Source: Methanobacteriota archaeon (GTDB lineage Archaea; Hydrothermarchaeota; Hydrothermarchaeia; Hydrothermarchaeales; SZUA-236). Taken from it: a stretch of DNA of 15,329 bases. The position numbers were made by a program, and so were the translations under genes. The first letter of the stretch is position 1. Each line of letters opens with the position of its first letter. Below, piece by piece: positions 1-7,377 of the stretch. A model generated the notes under the pieces. It worked only from the letters and a program-made list of their open reading frames with translations, was not told where the DNA came from and made no database searches. The stretch is from NCBI GenBank assembly GCA_003230355.1, contig QIDD01000002.1:1-15329 (forward strand). Direction: 5' to 3'.

Positions 1-915
1 GGATTTGCCTTTGCAAACATCTCCCATTTCAGCGTCTACGGTGTTTCGGCAAGCATCTACGGCGGTGGCGCGGTTGTCGCGGGCGGCGGAGCCGGCGTTA
101 CCAGCACTTCTGATTCAGATGGGTCAGTGCCCCTGCTTATTGGGCTTCAAGGTGCAAAGTCCAACTTGATAAACATCGTAGTATCAGACGCAAATTACCT
201 GGGGCTCGTGAGACAGTTCAACTACTTTTGGCATGAGTTCGTTGATTCACCGCAGGCGCTTCGAGGACCGCTTTCCGCACTGGGCATACACTGGGCGCCC
301 ATGGAATACGCAGGCAAACTGAACCAGATACTCTATCCCTACGAGCTCAGAGAGGTAAAGGGTGACGTTTACTCTATCGCTGCAGATAATGTGAAGAGCA
401 AATACAGCTCTGGCGCAACAAAAGTGGTTCTAACAAGGGGTGATCTCGGCGTGGACTCGCTAGCAGCGGCCTCATATGCAAAAATACTGAACATCCCTAT
501 TCTACTCACCGAGCCGGAGTCGCTTCCAGAGTCAACTGCTCAGGCGCTTTCAGCACTTGGCGCAGGTTCTGTTATCGTCGCTGGCGGGCCTGAGGCAGTC
601 TCAACCGGAATCGAGGGTTCACTTCCCGGCGCCCTGCGGATTGGGGGTAAGGATAGATATGAAACTGCAGTTCTCTTTGCGCAGGCTCTTCTTGCAGAGG
701 CTGAATCAGATGTTGTGGTTATAACCGACGGGCGCTCGCCTGAAGCCACATCGCTTATCGTGGCCTACTATTACAATGCGCCCATAATCTATGTCAGCGG
801 TGATGAGATTCCAGAAGTGACTGAGGAGTTTTTGGAGGGCAACAAGTTTAATATTGTTGTGAGCGTTGGAGTATCCTCTACGGCTGGTGAACGACTTGAC
901 AAGCTGGTTGGATAA
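1..915 (+). CDS. C-terminal part of a secreted surface protein with cell-wall-binding repeat 2 (CWB2), 5' end outside window
   Basis: The frame is open from base 1 to the TAA at 913-915, giving the last 304 residues of a longer protein. The GTG at 127 lies inside the domain structure and is not the true start. The first residues (FANISHFSVYG) resemble the end of the PGF-pre-PGF segment of archaeal surface proteins. A Gly/Ala/Val-rich stretch and a Ser/Asp linker follow. From about base 421 the pattern fits CWB2: a hydrophobic strand ending in RGD, then DSLAAASYAKILNIPILLT, SLPESTAQAL, a VIVAGGPEAVS turn, and GGKDRYETA at about 637-669. A second, less complete repeat follows (VVVITDGRSPEATS, APIIYVSGDEIP). 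In bacteria CWB2 anchors proteins to cell-wall polymers; its archaeal ligand is unknown to me. There is no C-terminal membrane helix or PGF-CTERM tail, so attachment would be non-covalent. The family call is good; the role in the cell is inferred. Confidence 0.75.
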   Translation, partial: GFAFANISHFSVYGVSASIYGGGAVVAGGGAGVTSTSDSDGSVPLLIGLQGAKSNLINIVVSDANYLGLVRQFNYFWHEFVDSPQALRGPLSALGIHWAPMEYAGKLNQILYPYELREVKGDVYSIAADNVKSKYSSGATKVVLTRGDLGVDSLAAASYAKILNIPILLTEPESLPESTAQALSALGAGSVIVAGGPEAVSTGIEGSLPGALRIGGKDRYETAVLFAQALLAEAESDVVVITDGRSPEATSLIVAYYYNAPIIYVSGDEIPEVTEEFLEGNKFNIVVSVGVSSTAGERLDKLVG

Positions 916-944
916 ATCTTGTATGATGTCTTGTGATTCGCCCT

Positions 945-954
945 AAAATATAAA
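945..954 (+). promoter_or_regulatory. Possible TATA box for the zinc-ribbon surface protein gene
   Basis: An AT block (AAAATATAAA) lies in the 86-base gap between the CWB2 gene and the next start codon. Archaeal TATA boxes centre about 26 bases before the transcript start, so the transcript would begin near 976 with a leader of about 26 bases. That leader contains a GGTGGTG ribosome binding site at 993-999, two bases before the ATG at 1002. The match is based on sequence pattern only. Confidence 0.4.
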
Positions 955-1001
955 ACTGATTACAGGCTCCTAATATCAAGCAGACATACTGTGGTGGTGT
1001 A

Positions 1002-2942
1002 ATGAAATGTTCCAACTGTAATGCAGAGATTCCGAAGGATTCAAAGTTTTGTTTAGAATGCGGAACAAAGATAGATGGGTTGATGGAGGAGTCTGAGTCT
1101 CAGAAAAAGGCGCCTCTAGCAGTGGAGCTCAGTCTGAAAAAAGAGTTGGATGAAGGCATTGTAATAAAACTCATCGAAAGTCTGCTGGAAAGAAAGGATT
1201 ACCATCGGCTTAAAGACCTTGAAAAAGACGTGATAGACCATCTGAAAGTTGAGATGTACGTTCTCAAATCTGAGGAGTTGAGCCTTGTGAAGGACATGGT
1301 CATAAAACATGGTGAAACAGGGCGGTTCTCAATCGATGATTTGATAACAAAAAAACTTGGCGGCGGGAGAAAGGCGGCAATACTTGTCACGCTTCTGATT
1401 GTATTGGGAGGCGCGGTTGTAACTGAAATCGTGATCCCTGCTCTTGGTGAGAAACTGATGAATGAAGCGCCTACAGCGGTTATCACCGCACCTGAAAATA
1501 ACCTTGTAATCAGCACTGGTCAAGCTGTTCTTTTAAGCGCTGAAGCATCAGATAAGGAGGACGGCAGTATACAGGGGTCGAAGATGGTTTGGACGTCCGA
1601 TCGTGATGGAGAACTTGGGGCTGGAGGCTCGATAAGCGTTTCATCTCTTTCACCCGGCGCACACACGATAACACTGACAGTTGCGGACAGCAAAGGAACA
1701 GCCAGCTCTGAATCCATTGTTATCACAATCGAGGACAGAGAGCTACTGCACGAGCTGGCATTGACAGACACAGTGAATGTGGCAGGAGAAGAAACAAACG
1801 CCTATATCCGGGTGTGGAATCCATTTTTAGACGCCTCTGCCCCTGACAAGGGATGGCTTGAGCTGGAAAACCCCTACTACCGGATACGTGTGAACCTGGA
1901 CCACAGCTACTACCTCCTCTATGACAAGGCGCTGAAAAAAGACCTCCTCATCTTTAATGATAAAGTAGAGAACAAGATGGACATGCTCACAGGTTCGGAC
2001 ATCGGTTTTGCAGACCTGGATGCAAACAATCAGGTTTCCTCATCAACAACGGCACTGCACGACGTGGACGGCATCCGAAAATACACGATACTCTATGAAG
2101 ATAAAAACACAGGCTTCATCCTCGTGGGCACAGAGGGATGGGACTTTCAGGTTGTTGACCCTAACAAAGGTTATGACATGGAGGCGGAGGTCATGTTCGG
2201 GCTCTTCGCTGACAAGCCTTATTTTGTTGACGCAACTGAGATCAACAACCTTCAGGCCCAGGGGTTGGCGCGCGTGAATGATAAGAAAAATCCAAACGAG
2301 GTAATCAAGAGCTGGGTGCTGCAGGGCGGATATGATTCCGCGAGCATAAAGGGCGGCGACATCGACCACTTGAACCGGCAGGTCTATGAACCCTACTATG
2401 AGGTTCAAAGCCTTGGCGGAGAGCGCAAGCCCTGGCACGCAGGCTCAGCAGAGATCTCCAAGATGTTTCCAGACCACGTACTCTTGGGTGACAGGCTGGG
2501 CGGGGCGGTCGTGTTTTCACTGCCACAGGGTGTTTTCAGATGGGATGAAGGTCAAGATGTCTATGGCGGGCAGGTAGCGGCTGAATTCATAATTGTGGTT
2601 GAGCAGCCAGAGAAAGCAGTTGCCTTTACAACGGAACCTGTGAACAGGGATTCATTTCTATATGATTCAAAGGATTACGCTAATATCCCAGGATATGCCG
2701 AGTCATTTGGCGATATCTGCCGTAGATACAGCCTTTCCTGCGTTGGTACAATTAACCCAAAGGAATATGGGGTCAAGAGATTCGCCTATGTAATCACTCT
2801 TACAAGCGACTGGTATGAGGGCAGCTCTAATCAGGTTAAAGCAGGTGTCTGGCGCGACGCAGACTCAGCGCTTGAAGATTTCAAAAGCTATGAAACGCTT
2901 ATCTATAATCAGCTCAGCGCGACAAAACCGCTTGGAGGCTGA
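1002..2942 (+). CDS. Membrane-anchored protein: N-terminal zinc ribbon, one helix, PKD-like domain, large outer domain of unknown function
   Basis: The protein has 646 residues. Residues 3-20 form a zinc ribbon (C3, C6, C17, C20). A charged, mostly helical segment follows (about 35-115), then one hydrophobic helix at about 124-147 preceded by GGRK, so the N-terminus should be inside and the rest outside. Residues 157-244 look like a PKD or Ig-like beta domain (APTAVITAPEN, then GAHTITLTVADSKG). The remaining 400 residues are not a family I can name. The start of this part (LELENPYYRIRV near 287, then YYLLYDKALKK) recalls the first strands of galactose-mutarotase-like beta-sandwiches found in carbohydrate-active enzymes, which is only a suggestion. 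Two late cysteines (DICRRYSLSC) could form a disulfide. The start is the ATG behind GGTGGTG at 993-999. The upstream neighbour is also a surface protein, so a cell-envelope role is likely. Confidence 0.75.
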   Translation: MKCSNCNAEIPKDSKFCLECGTKIDGLMEESESQKKAPLAVELSLKKELDEGIVIKLIESLLERKDYHRLKDLEKDVIDHLKVEMYVLKSEELSLVKDMVIKHGETGRFSIDDLITKKLGGGRKAAILVTLLIVLGGAVVTEIVIPALGEKLMNEAPTAVITAPENNLVISTGQAVLLSAEASDKEDGSIQGSKMVWTSDRDGELGAGGSISVSSLSPGAHTITLTVADSKGTASSESIVITIEDRELLHELALTDTVNVAGEETNAYIRVWNPFLDASAPDKGWLELENPYYRIRVNLDHSYYLLYDKALKKDLLIFNDKVENKMDMLTGSDIGFADLDANNQVSSSTTALHDVDGIRKYTILYEDKNTGFILVGTEGWDFQVVDPNKGYDMEAEVMFGLFADKPYFVDATEINNLQAQGLARVNDKKNPNEVIKSWVLQGGYDSASIKGGDIDHLNRQVYEPYYEVQSLGGERKPWHAGSAEISKMFPDHVLLGDRLGGAVVFSLPQGVFRWDEGQDVYGGQVAAEFIIVVEQPEKAVAFTTEPVNRDSFLYDSKDYANIPGYAESFGDICRRYSLSCVGTINPKEYGVKRFAYVITLTSDWYEGSSNQVKAGVWRDADSALEDFKSYETLIYNQLSATKPLGG

Positions 2943-2958
2943 AATTATGAATCGCTTT

Positions 2959-4017
2959 TTATCCGCCGCCAGTCTCGGATTTCTCGTTTCTTGAATAAAT
3001 GGTCCGAATCGGAAATGGGATTTCAACACCCTCTTTTTTAAACATTTTATTGATGTCACGGTTGATGCGGTTGATAACCTGAACCTTGTCTTTATGGCTG
3101 TCAATCCATACAAATAAGAGCAGATCTATCGCTGAATCGCCGAAGGATTCAAGCGTAACTTTTGGGACGGGACTTTCCAGAACATGGGGCTGGCGCTTTG
3201 CAATCCCTATGAGGATGTCGGTTACAAAATCGATGTCGCTGTCATATGCCACGCCCACCGGTATCTTGAGCCTCATCCTGCGGTCAGGATATGAATAATT
3301 GACTATCTGGCTGTCACCGATCTTTGAGTTCGGGATCACGATCATAAGCGCGTCAAGGGTCAATATCTTGGTGCTCCTCAGCCCTATCTCTGAGACTTCG
3401 CCGTATTCTCCGTTGGGAAGCTCGATAATATCTTTAACCCGGAAGGGGCGGTCAGCCATTATCACAAATCCTGAGATCATGTTTGAAAGCGTGTCCTGTG
3501 CTGCAAGGGCGACCGCGATTCCAGCGATTCCCAGGCCTGCAACGATTGCCGTAATATCATAGGAGAAGAAGTCCAGGATGAGGACTACGGCCACTCCATA
3601 GATGAATATGGCCGTGGTTCGTTTGAAAAGCGGGAGGAACTCGTCGTCAAACTTGGTCTCAGTTTTGGCCGCGATATTTTTCGAGTACCATTCAACAATC
3701 ACTCCAAAAAGCCGGTTGATAAAGACTGCGCCAAGGAGGATTTCGAAGACAATGATCACTGATTCAAGGCCGCCTGTTAAACTTGGAAGCGTGGTGATCT
3801 GCTGCAGGGCATACTTGGTTCCAATAAGAATTATCAAAAAGTAGAGCGGCGTTTTACTCGCGTTTATGAGGGCGTCGTCAAAGTCTGTTTGGGTCCGCCG
3901 TGCGAAGCGAGAGGCGTATTTCGATATAAAATAGATAAAAAGCCGGCTCACAAATATGGATGCCAGGATCAATCCAAAGGCCTTGATTGCCTCTTCGGCT
4001 GAAATGGAAATCGCCAT
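2959..4017 (-). CDS. MscS-family small-conductance mechanosensitive channel
   Basis: The protein has 352 residues and is expected in the cytoplasmic membrane, where the family opens under membrane tension to release solutes after osmotic downshock. Hydrophobic segments are near residues 12-31, 57-75, 86-107 and 134-153. The pore helix follows at about 155-185 and has the Gly/Ala-packed MscS pattern (GLGIAGIAVALAAQDTLSN), then the conserved junction DRPFRVKDII at 189-198 leading into the beta domain (GEYGEVSEIGLRST). The cytoplasmic alpha/beta domain fills the rest to about 340. Two helices beyond the three of E. coli MscS make it similar in layout to archaeal MscMJ-type channels. It converges on the zinc-ribbon surface gene, with only 16 bases between the two stops. 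A TATA box 29 bases upstream of the ATG suggests a nearly leaderless transcript. Confidence 0.92.
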   Translation of the reverse strand: MAISISAEEAIKAFGLILASIFVSRLFIYFISKYASRFARRTQTDFDDALINASKTPLYFLIILIGTKYALQQITTLPSLTGGLESVIIVFEILLGAVFINRLFGVIVEWYSKNIAAKTETKFDDEFLPLFKRTTAIFIYGVAVVLILDFFSYDITAIVAGLGIAGIAVALAAQDTLSNMISGFVIMADRPFRVKDIIELPNGEYGEVSEIGLRSTKILTLDALMIVIPNSKIGDSQIVNYSYPDRRMRLKIPVGVAYDSDIDFVTDILIGIAKRQPHVLESPVPKVTLESFGDSAIDLLLFVWIDSHKDKVQVINRINRDINKMFKKEGVEIPFPIRTIYSRNEKSETGGG

Positions 4018-4041
4018 ATAAACTGCTCTTTATCTTGACAA

Positions 4042-4050
4042 CTATTTAAG
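4042..4050 (-). promoter_or_regulatory. TATA box for the MscS-family gene
   Basis: On the minus strand the sequence reads CTTAAATAG. Its centre is about 29 bases before the ATG at 4017, which places the transcript start a few bases from the start codon. There is no convincing ribosome binding site in between, as expected of a leaderless archaeal mRNA. Confidence 0.55.
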
Positions 4051-4230
4051 CATTTATGATTCCAAAAAAGCAGAGAATAAGAATAATGCCTATGAAGAAT
4101 ATCTTTGAGTGGAGGGGAGGTGACATTTCCTCACAGGCACGATTATCTGTTCAACGGCCAAAGGGTATAAACCTTATTTCAAAATAATTTTAAACAGTTC
4201 CAAAATGGTCAAAACGAGTTTTTCGGGCTG
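4051..4230. other. Non-coding gap between the MscS gene and tRNA-Met; nothing firm in it
   Basis: I see no convincing gene here. It contains an orphan GGAGGTGA (4116-4123) with no usable start codon after it, a 33-codon reading frame without family features (4086-4187), and a TATA-like GGTATAAACC at 4164-4173 on the plus strand with no plus-strand gene close behind. A small RNA is possible but unsupported. Confidence 0.4.
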
Positions 4231-4240
4231 AAAAATAAAA
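4231..4240 (-). terminator. T-rich transcription terminator after tRNA-Met
   Basis: Read on the minus strand this is TTTTATTTTT, beginning 7 bases past the discriminator base of the tRNA. Archaeal RNA polymerase terminates at such T-runs without needing a hairpin, so this is the natural end of the tRNA precursor. Confidence 0.6.
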
Positions 4241-4246
4241 GGGTAG

Positions 4247-4322
4247 TAGCGGGGGGTCGATTTGAACGACCGATCTCCGGGTTATGAGCCCGGCGGGATG
4301 GACCTGGCTACCCCACCCCGCT
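4247..4322 (-). tRNA. Initiator tRNA-Met (CAU anticodon)
   Basis: The minus strand folds into a complete 76-base tRNA without intron. The acceptor stem is AGCGGGG/CCCCGCT with discriminator A. The D arm contains GGGTAGCCAGGT, the anticodon stem is CCGGG/CCCGG around loop CTCATAA, and the T arm is GGTCG-TTCAAAT-CGACC. The anticodon CAU lies at 4284-4286. The A1-U72 pair and the three G-C pairs at the bottom of the anticodon stem are known marks of archaeal initiator tRNA and distinguish it from elongator tRNA-Met and tRNA-Ile2. The genome does not encode CCA (the bases after the discriminator are CTA), so CCA must be added by nucleotidyltransferase. The gene stands alone, with its own upstream TATA-like box and a downstream T-run. 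Confidence 0.96.
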
Positions 4323-4358
4323 CCTATATTTGATATGGTTTTTCGATGTCTGCCGATG

Positions 4359-4367
4359 TTATTTAAG
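4359..4367 (-). promoter_or_regulatory. TATA box for tRNA-Met
   Basis: The minus strand reads CTTAAATAA, almost the same as the box in front of the MscS gene. Its centre is about 41 bases from the mature tRNA 5' end, which predicts a 5' leader of roughly 15 bases to be removed by RNase P. Confidence 0.5.
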
Positions 4368-4402
4368 TCTTTCCCATAGCTGCTGGGATTTTTTTGAGTA
4401 AT

Positions 4403-4411
4403 GTTTATATC
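4403..4411 (+). promoter_or_regulatory. TATA box for the ferredoxin-to-MarC gene series
   Basis: The sequence GTTTATATC lies 29 bases (centre to A of ATG) before the ATG at 4436, and the stretch between has no ribosome binding site. This fits a leaderless transcript starting at or just before 4436. It is the only clear promoter in front of the eleven tightly packed genes that follow, apart from a weak candidate near 8910. It also argues against the upstream TTG start at 4394, which would lie before the TATA box. Confidence 0.55.
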
Positions 4412-4435
4412 TTACTATTTGAGTTATCATCTTTA

Positions 4436-4609
4436 ATGATTACAGTACTGGGTGAATTATGTGTTGGATGCGGGCACTGCGTACCCTTCTGCAGCGTTGA
4501 TGCTTTGAGCGTTTTCGGCCTGGCAGTGGTGGACTCGGACCTTTGCATTGGATGTCAAGTATGTATTGAATACTGTCCAAACCACGCTCTGAGGTGGGAT
4601 GACATATGA
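4436..4609 (+). CDS. Small ferredoxin with two [4Fe-4S] clusters
   Basis: With the ATG at 4436 the protein has 57 residues, the usual size of clostridial-type 2[4Fe-4S] ferredoxins. Cysteines 9, 12, 15 and 19 form CxxCxxCxxxC, and cysteines 37, 40, 43 and 47 form CxxCxxCxxxCP; in this fold the fourth cysteine of each set completes the other cluster. It would carry electrons in the cytoplasm. The first motif ends CS rather than the common CP. A longer frame opens at a TTG (4394), but its extra 14 residues are unlike a ferredoxin and would begin upstream of the TATA box. Its TGA overlaps the ATG of the next gene (ATGA), so it is translationally coupled to the flavoprotein and is probably its electron partner. 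Confidence 0.9.
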   Translation: MITVLGELCVGCGHCVPFCSVDALSVFGLAVVDSDLCIGCQVCIEYCPNHALRWDDI

Positions 4610-5856
4610 AAATCGGGGTCATCGGCGCAGGACTTGGCGGGCTTTTGGCCGCGGCGGCGCTTGGGAAATCCGGCCACTCTGTCACAATTTATGAAAACCT
4701 CCCCTACGTGGGCGGGCGGTTCACAAACATTGAGCACAAGGGATATCAGCTTTCAACAGGCGCGCTTCATCTCATACCCCACGGCGCAACCGGCCCGCTT
4801 GGAACGATGCTGAAACGGCTGGCGGTGGATGTTCATATCGTGCGCACAAATCCTGAGGGGCTCTTCAGATTCGGCGGAACCGATTACACACATAATCAGC
4901 TGCCTGACCTATTCGGCTCTTGGAACAAATTAAAACTCATGAAGCTAACCGCCGATCTCAGGTACAGCAAAGGCGGGCCTGAGCCTTACAGCGAATGGGT
5001 TCGAAAGCGTGTGAGTCACAAAAAAGTGATGGATCTTGCCAACTCCTTTTGCAGGTGGGCGCTTTCCCTTGATGCTGATGATGTGTCGTCCTATGAGCTT
5101 GTGTCGATTACGAAAAACATTGACAAATATGGCGCTGCCGGCGTTCCAATAGGCGGCTGCAAGGCTGTAACTGAAGGTCTTGCCTCTGTTGTTAGAGGGC
5201 AGGGTGGGCAGATAATTCTTCAAAGCCCTGTTGAAGAGATACTTGTCTCTGATGGCCGTGCGCGGGGAGTTGCATTGGAAGACGGTGACGCTGAGTTTGA
5301 CTGCGTGATAAGTAACGTCGGGCCCAAGGCAACAGCCGCTCTTTGCAAAGGATTTGACTTCACCGAGGAGTACCTGTCCACGCTATCAGCTCTGCGCTCT
5401 GCGAACGGGGCGAAGATATGCTTTTCATCGGATCGGCCTGTTGTAGGACGTACCTGTACTCTTTTCACGCCTGAGGCCGAGCGCATTGGGGGGCTTATCG
5501 AGTTGACCCATATCGACCCATCACTGTCGCCGAAGGGCAGATACCTGATCATGGCACATCAAAAACTCTATAACGACCGTCCTGAAAAAGAGCTTGAAGA
5601 GGGGATTGAGGACCTGCGAAACCTTGTGCCAGGTTTTGACGAGCACTGTGAGATTCTTATGACCCAGAGCTACCGCGACCACTGGCCTGTTAACCGGGCT
5701 GCATCAGGCATGCATATAGGGCCTGAAACTGAGGTCTCCGGGCTTTACAACGTGGGCGACGGCATTAAGCCTGTTGGTTTTATGGAGACCGAGGGCGTAG
5801 CCGCCGGGGTTTCGCTTATGCTGGAAAAGTTTAATAAAGACTTCGAGGGAGTTTAG
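4606..5856 (+). CDS. FAD-dependent oxidoreductase of the phytoene desaturase / carotenoid isomerase-like (CrtI/amine oxidase) family
   Basis: The protein has 416 residues. The N-terminus is a dinucleotide-binding fold, GAGLGG at 7-12 with E30 at the end of strand 2 and GGRF at 36-39, which is the CrtI/amine-oxidase signature. The middle contains PIGGCKAVTEGLA, the conserved strand-turn seen before the second FAD-binding strand (SPVEEILVSDGRARGV). The C-terminus has the matching FAD motif GLYNVGDG (379-386) and METEGVAAG. Family members desaturate, isomerise or saturate isoprenoids, or oxidise amines; the substrate here is unknown. There is no membrane helix or secretion signal. A strong ribosome binding site, GAGGTGGG, lies at 4591-4598, inside the ferredoxin gene. 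Coupling to a ferredoxin suggests ferredoxin-linked redox chemistry. Geranylgeranyl reductase was considered, but I do not see its characteristic active-site sequence. Confidence 0.8.
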   Translation: MKIGVIGAGLGGLLAAAALGKSGHSVTIYENLPYVGGRFTNIEHKGYQLSTGALHLIPHGATGPLGTMLKRLAVDVHIVRTNPEGLFRFGGTDYTHNQLPDLFGSWNKLKLMKLTADLRYSKGGPEPYSEWVRKRVSHKKVMDLANSFCRWALSLDADDVSSYELVSITKNIDKYGAAGVPIGGCKAVTEGLASVVRGQGGQIILQSPVEEILVSDGRARGVALEDGDAEFDCVISNVGPKATAALCKGFDFTEEYLSTLSALRSANGAKICFSSDRPVVGRTCTLFTPEAERIGGLIELTHIDPSLSPKGRYLIMAHQKLYNDRPEKELEEGIEDLRNLVPGFDEHCEILMTQSYRDHWPVNRAASGMHIGPETEVSGLYNVGDGIKPVGFMETEGVAAGVSLMLEKFNKDFEGV

Positions 5857-5859
5857 GCC

Positions 5860-6360
5860 ATGCGAATCGAACTTGATGTGGAGCTTAAGGATAAGCCGGG
5901 CCAGCTTGTAAAAGCGCTTGAGCCGATCTCTCGGTTGGGCGGAAATCTTATCAGCGTGATCCATCTTCGTGAGACCCTTACCAAGCGGGGTCGCGTGCCT
6001 GTTCACATCATTGTATCTCTTGAAAACCCTGAAACATTGGAAACCCTTCTAACTGAGCTTGAAGCGAACGACATCTGGGTTGCTAAGGTGGACGAGGTGC
6101 GGCGCAAAAAGAGGTTTACAATACTTCTCATCGGCCATGTGGTTGACACTGATATTCGTGACACGATTGACAGGCTGAATAATATATCCGGCGTTTTAGT
6201 TGCTGATATGTCGCTTTCCATGCCCCATCCTGAGAAGGAGACTTCTGCTCTTATGGACCTTGAGATAAGCAATCCTGATAAACTTGGTGCAGCGCTTGAT
6301 GAGCTTGACCTTATTGCGCGGGAAAAGAAACTGACACTTGTAAAATCACTGGAGATTTAG
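5860..6360 (+). CDS. ACT-domain protein, likely regulator of homoserine dehydrogenase
   Basis: The protein has 166 residues. Residues 1-75 are a clear ACT domain ([20 protein letters not shown], then GGNLISVIH, then [11 protein letters not shown]), the small fold that binds amino acids and controls metabolic enzymes. Residues about 84-166 look like a second ACT-like unit ([10 protein letters not shown], then [12 protein letters not shown]). No catalytic domain is present. A ribosome binding site, GAGGGAG, lies at 5845-5851. It follows the flavoprotein by three bases and the homoserine dehydrogenase begins two bases after its stop. Because many bacterial homoserine dehydrogenases carry a C-terminal ACT domain and the one here lacks it, the natural reading is a detached regulatory subunit sensing threonine or another product. 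The ligand is inferred. Confidence 0.82.
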   Translation: MRIELDVELKDKPGQLVKALEPISRLGGNLISVIHLRETLTKRGRVPVHIIVSLENPETLETLLTELEANDIWVAKVDEVRRKKRFTILLIGHVVDTDIRDTIDRLNNISGVLVADMSLSMPHPEKETSALMDLEISNPDKLGAALDELDLIAREKKLTLVKSLEI

Positions 6361-6362
6361 GG

Positions 6363-7376
6363 ATGAGGATAAATCTGGTTGGCTTTGGAGTTATCGGTAA
6401 GGGCTTTGCGAAGACCCTTATTATGAAGCGGGATTGGCTTAAAGCACGCTATGGGTTTGAACCCAGTGTTGTTTCGATTTCTGATATTACGGGCACACTT
6501 GTTAACCCTGATGGAATTGATCTATCAGCTACACTTGAAACCGTGAATCGGACAGGCCGGATTATCGACTGCCCCGGCGCAACGGTGATGCAGAGCCTTG
6601 ACGCAATACGTGGTGTGGACGCTGAGCTTATGGTTGAGGTTACGCCTACGAATGTGAAGACCGGTGAGCCCGGCCTCTCCCACATGCTTGCGGCAATGGA
6701 CGTGGGCAAGCATGTTGTAACCTCGAATAAGGGGCCGCTGGCTCTGGCCTATAAAAAGCTCAGGGCCACTGCTGAGAAAAAAGGGGTTCAATTCAAGTTC
6801 GAGTCTTCGGCGGGCGGGGCGATGCCTCTTATCAATCTCGCAAATGAGGTACTGTCCGGTGACGAGATAATCTCTATTAAAGGCATATTAAACGGCACGA
6901 CAAACTTCATTCTCACGAAGATGACAAAGGAGGGCACAGACTTTGAAACAACCCTTAAAGAGGCTCAGGAGCTGGGAATTGCTGAAACTGACCCAAGCTA
7001 TGATATCTCCGGCAGCGACACAGCGTCGAAGCTTGTGATACTTACAAACGCGATTCTAGGGCGGGAGGCAACCTACAGCGATGTTTCTGTGCAGGGGATC
7101 ACGAAGATCACGCCTGAGGCTATCGCCCTTGCCAAGGAAGAAGGATTTGTGATAAAGCTTATCGGTGAAGTGGAGGATGGAAGTCTTTCTGTGGCGCCAA
7201 AGCTCGTGCCAGAAAACCATCCGCTCAATGTGGACGGCACATTGAATGTCGCATCATTTACAACAGATCTCGCAGGGGACGTAACAATCGTTGGCAGAGG
7301 CGCCGGAGCCATCGAAACGAACAGCGCGATTCTAAGCGATATTCTGAGCATATATCGCAGCGGCGCAGGAAGGTAG
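6363..7376 (+). CDS. hom: Homoserine dehydrogenase
   Basis: This cytoplasmic enzyme reduces aspartate semialdehyde to homoserine with NAD(P)H, the branch point to threonine and methionine. The protein has 337 residues, the length of ACT-less forms. GFGVIGKG (7-14) is the nucleotide-binding loop. SNKGPL holds the conserved K123. GGAMPLI (151-157) and [11 protein letters not shown] (174-184) are family signatures. The segment [18 protein letters not shown] supplies E208, D214, D219 and the catalytic-site K223. All key residues are present, so it should be active. The start ATG follows the ACT gene's stop by two bases. The regulatory domain fused to many bacterial homologues is absent and probably provided by the upstream ACT protein. 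Confidence 0.95.
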   Translation: MRINLVGFGVIGKGFAKTLIMKRDWLKARYGFEPSVVSISDITGTLVNPDGIDLSATLETVNRTGRIIDCPGATVMQSLDAIRGVDAELMVEVTPTNVKTGEPGLSHMLAAMDVGKHVVTSNKGPLALAYKKLRATAEKKGVQFKFESSAGGAMPLINLANEVLSGDEIISIKGILNGTTNFILTKMTKEGTDFETTLKEAQELGIAETDPSYDISGSDTASKLVILTNAILGREATYSDVSVQGITKITPEAIALAKEEGFVIKLIGEVEDGSLSVAPKLVPENHPLNVDGTLNVASFTTDLAGDVTIVGRGAGAIETNSAILSDILSIYRSGAGR

Positions 7377-7377
7377 A

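Noticed and set aside
127..915. The CWB2 gene as a complete 262-residue protein from the GTG at 127
   Set aside because: The frame is open back to base 1 and the residues before the GTG continue a recognisable surface-protein segment. A secreted protein would also need a signal peptide, which is absent at 127.
4086..4187. A 33-codon reading frame between the MscS gene and the tRNA
   Set aside because: It has no ribosome binding site or promoter at the right distance, no known family pattern, and a length expected by chance.
4394..4435. Longer ferredoxin starting at a TTG
   Set aside because: The added 14 residues do not resemble a ferredoxin, and the TTG lies upstream of the TATA box that fits the ATG at 4436.
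4606..5856. Geranylgeranyl reductase as the identity of the flavoprotein
   Set aside because: A ferredoxin partner fits that enzyme, but the central and C-terminal sequence follows the CrtI/amine-oxidase pattern and the reductase active-site sequence is not seen.
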